From assembly GCA_017537045.1 (NCBI GenBank), contig JAFYLN010000208.1, positions 1 through 6,029 of the forward strand: a stretch of 6,029 nucleotides of DNA. Direction: 5' to 3'. Under the pieces are notes generated by a model. It had not been told where the DNA came from and did not search any database. It worked only from the letters and a program-made list of their open reading frames with translations. Position 1 is the stretch's first letter, and the number at the start of each line of letters is the position of its first letter. The DNA is from Oscillospiraceae bacterium (GTDB lineage: Bacteria; Bacillota_A; Clostridia; Oscillospirales; Oscillospiraceae). The position numbers were made by a program, and so were the translations under genes. Of the stretch, positions 5,642 to 6,029 are shown piece after piece.

Positions 5642-6029
5642 ATGGAAAAAGAGCTGAAACTGTATAAGTCTCTGAACAGACTTGCCAATGCGGATGGAAC
5701 TGTTATTTTTGGAGATGCTGATGACAGAGTGATTCCCTTAGCGGAGTTAAAAGAAACATTTGAACTGCAGAATAATTACTATAACCGAAGCTTTTCCGGC
5801 CTGTCCCTGTCAAATTCTGCCGATTTGTTTGATCAATGTGTAGCACCTTTGTGTCCCAAGGACATTTATCTTCATATAGGTCAGAATGATCTTTCCTTGT
5901 TTGAAAAGGAGCCTTCCGCATTTGATCAGGGCTATACCTCTTTGATAAAGCATATCCGAAATGTATGTAAACACTGTAGCCTTGCTATTATTACATTGCG
6001 TAACGCGGATAACGATCCGCTAATTGAAC
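5642..6029 (+). CDS. SGNH/GDSL-hydrolase-like protein, 3' end outside window
   Basis: The first 129 residues of a soluble protein without a signal peptide. The start ATG is preceded by GGAGGG with about 7 bases spacing. The pattern fits an SGNH (GDSL) esterase fold: strand plus block I TVIFGDADDRVIPL (about 20-33), then YYNRSFSGLSLSNSAD carrying the block-II type glycine, and block III as YLHIGQNDLSLF with the G-x-N-D motif, followed by AIITLRNADNDPLIE. The catalytic serine of block I is replaced: the usual Gly-Asp-Ser reads Gly-Asp-Ala. Either the enzyme is inactive or binding-only, or the nucleophile is placed differently in this subfamily. The final His block would lie beyond the window. 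It is co-directional with and 14 bases after the SemiSWEET-like gene. The fold call is by motif only. Confidence 0.68.
   Translation, partial: MEKELKLYKSLNRLANADGTVIFGDADDRVIPLAELKETFELQNNYYNRSFSGLSLSNSADLFDQCVAPLCPKDIYLHIGQNDLSLFEKEPSAFDQGYTSLIKHIRNVCKHCSLAIITLRNADNDPLIE

Noticed and set aside
5703..5921. A 72-codon minus-strand frame opposite the SGNH-like gene
   Set aside because: The plus-strand frame has a ribosome site, operon context and SGNH motifs; the minus frame has none.

Overview
The window looks like chromosomal DNA from a Bacillota bacterium of the Clostridia, possibly a gut Oscillospiraceae- or Lachnospiraceae-type organism. This rests on the protein types (a PhoR/WalK-like kinase, YwlG, a CitA/CitB-type two-component pair with the H-box RANNHDFTNKLH), on strong GGAGG-type ribosome sites, and on moderate base composition. 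Genus and species cannot be read from the sequence.

Layout. Positions 2-1543 (+) hold the 3' part of a membrane sensor histidine kinase whose start lies before the window. A strong hairpin at 1553-1579 separates it from the convergent ywlG gene at 1588-2133 (-), a conserved protein of unknown function. A promoter with a perfect TATAAT box lies about 70 bases upstream of ywlG. Positions about 2235-2912 form a scar of unrelated gene pieces: an internal folC (folylpolyglutamate synthase) fragment on the minus strand, the catalytic tail of a tyrosine recombinase on the plus strand with an internal stop, and the first ~45 codons of a small MobC/ribbon-helix-helix-like protein. None of these can be a complete gene.

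From 2916 to 5158 (-) lies a translationally coupled two-component pair, a CitA/DcuS-type sensor kinase followed by a CitB/DcuR-type response regulator. A 190-base divergent spacer (5159-5348) separates it from a plus-strand operon of a 92-residue SemiSWEET/PQ-loop-like membrane protein (5349-5627) and an SGNH/GDSL-hydrolase-like protein (5642 to the window end, incomplete). The spacer holds a good minus-strand promoter and a 14-base palindrome whose core recurs as a direct repeat 21 bases away.

Working idea (inference): the kinase-regulator pair senses an extracellular small molecule, probably a carboxylate, and controls itself and the divergent membrane-protein/SGNH operon through the repeated site. 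The SGNH-like protein is odd because its block I reads Gly-Asp-Ala where the nucleophilic serine is expected. This locus is the best candidate for an undescribed small system. The scar region is better read as decay after mobile-element loss.
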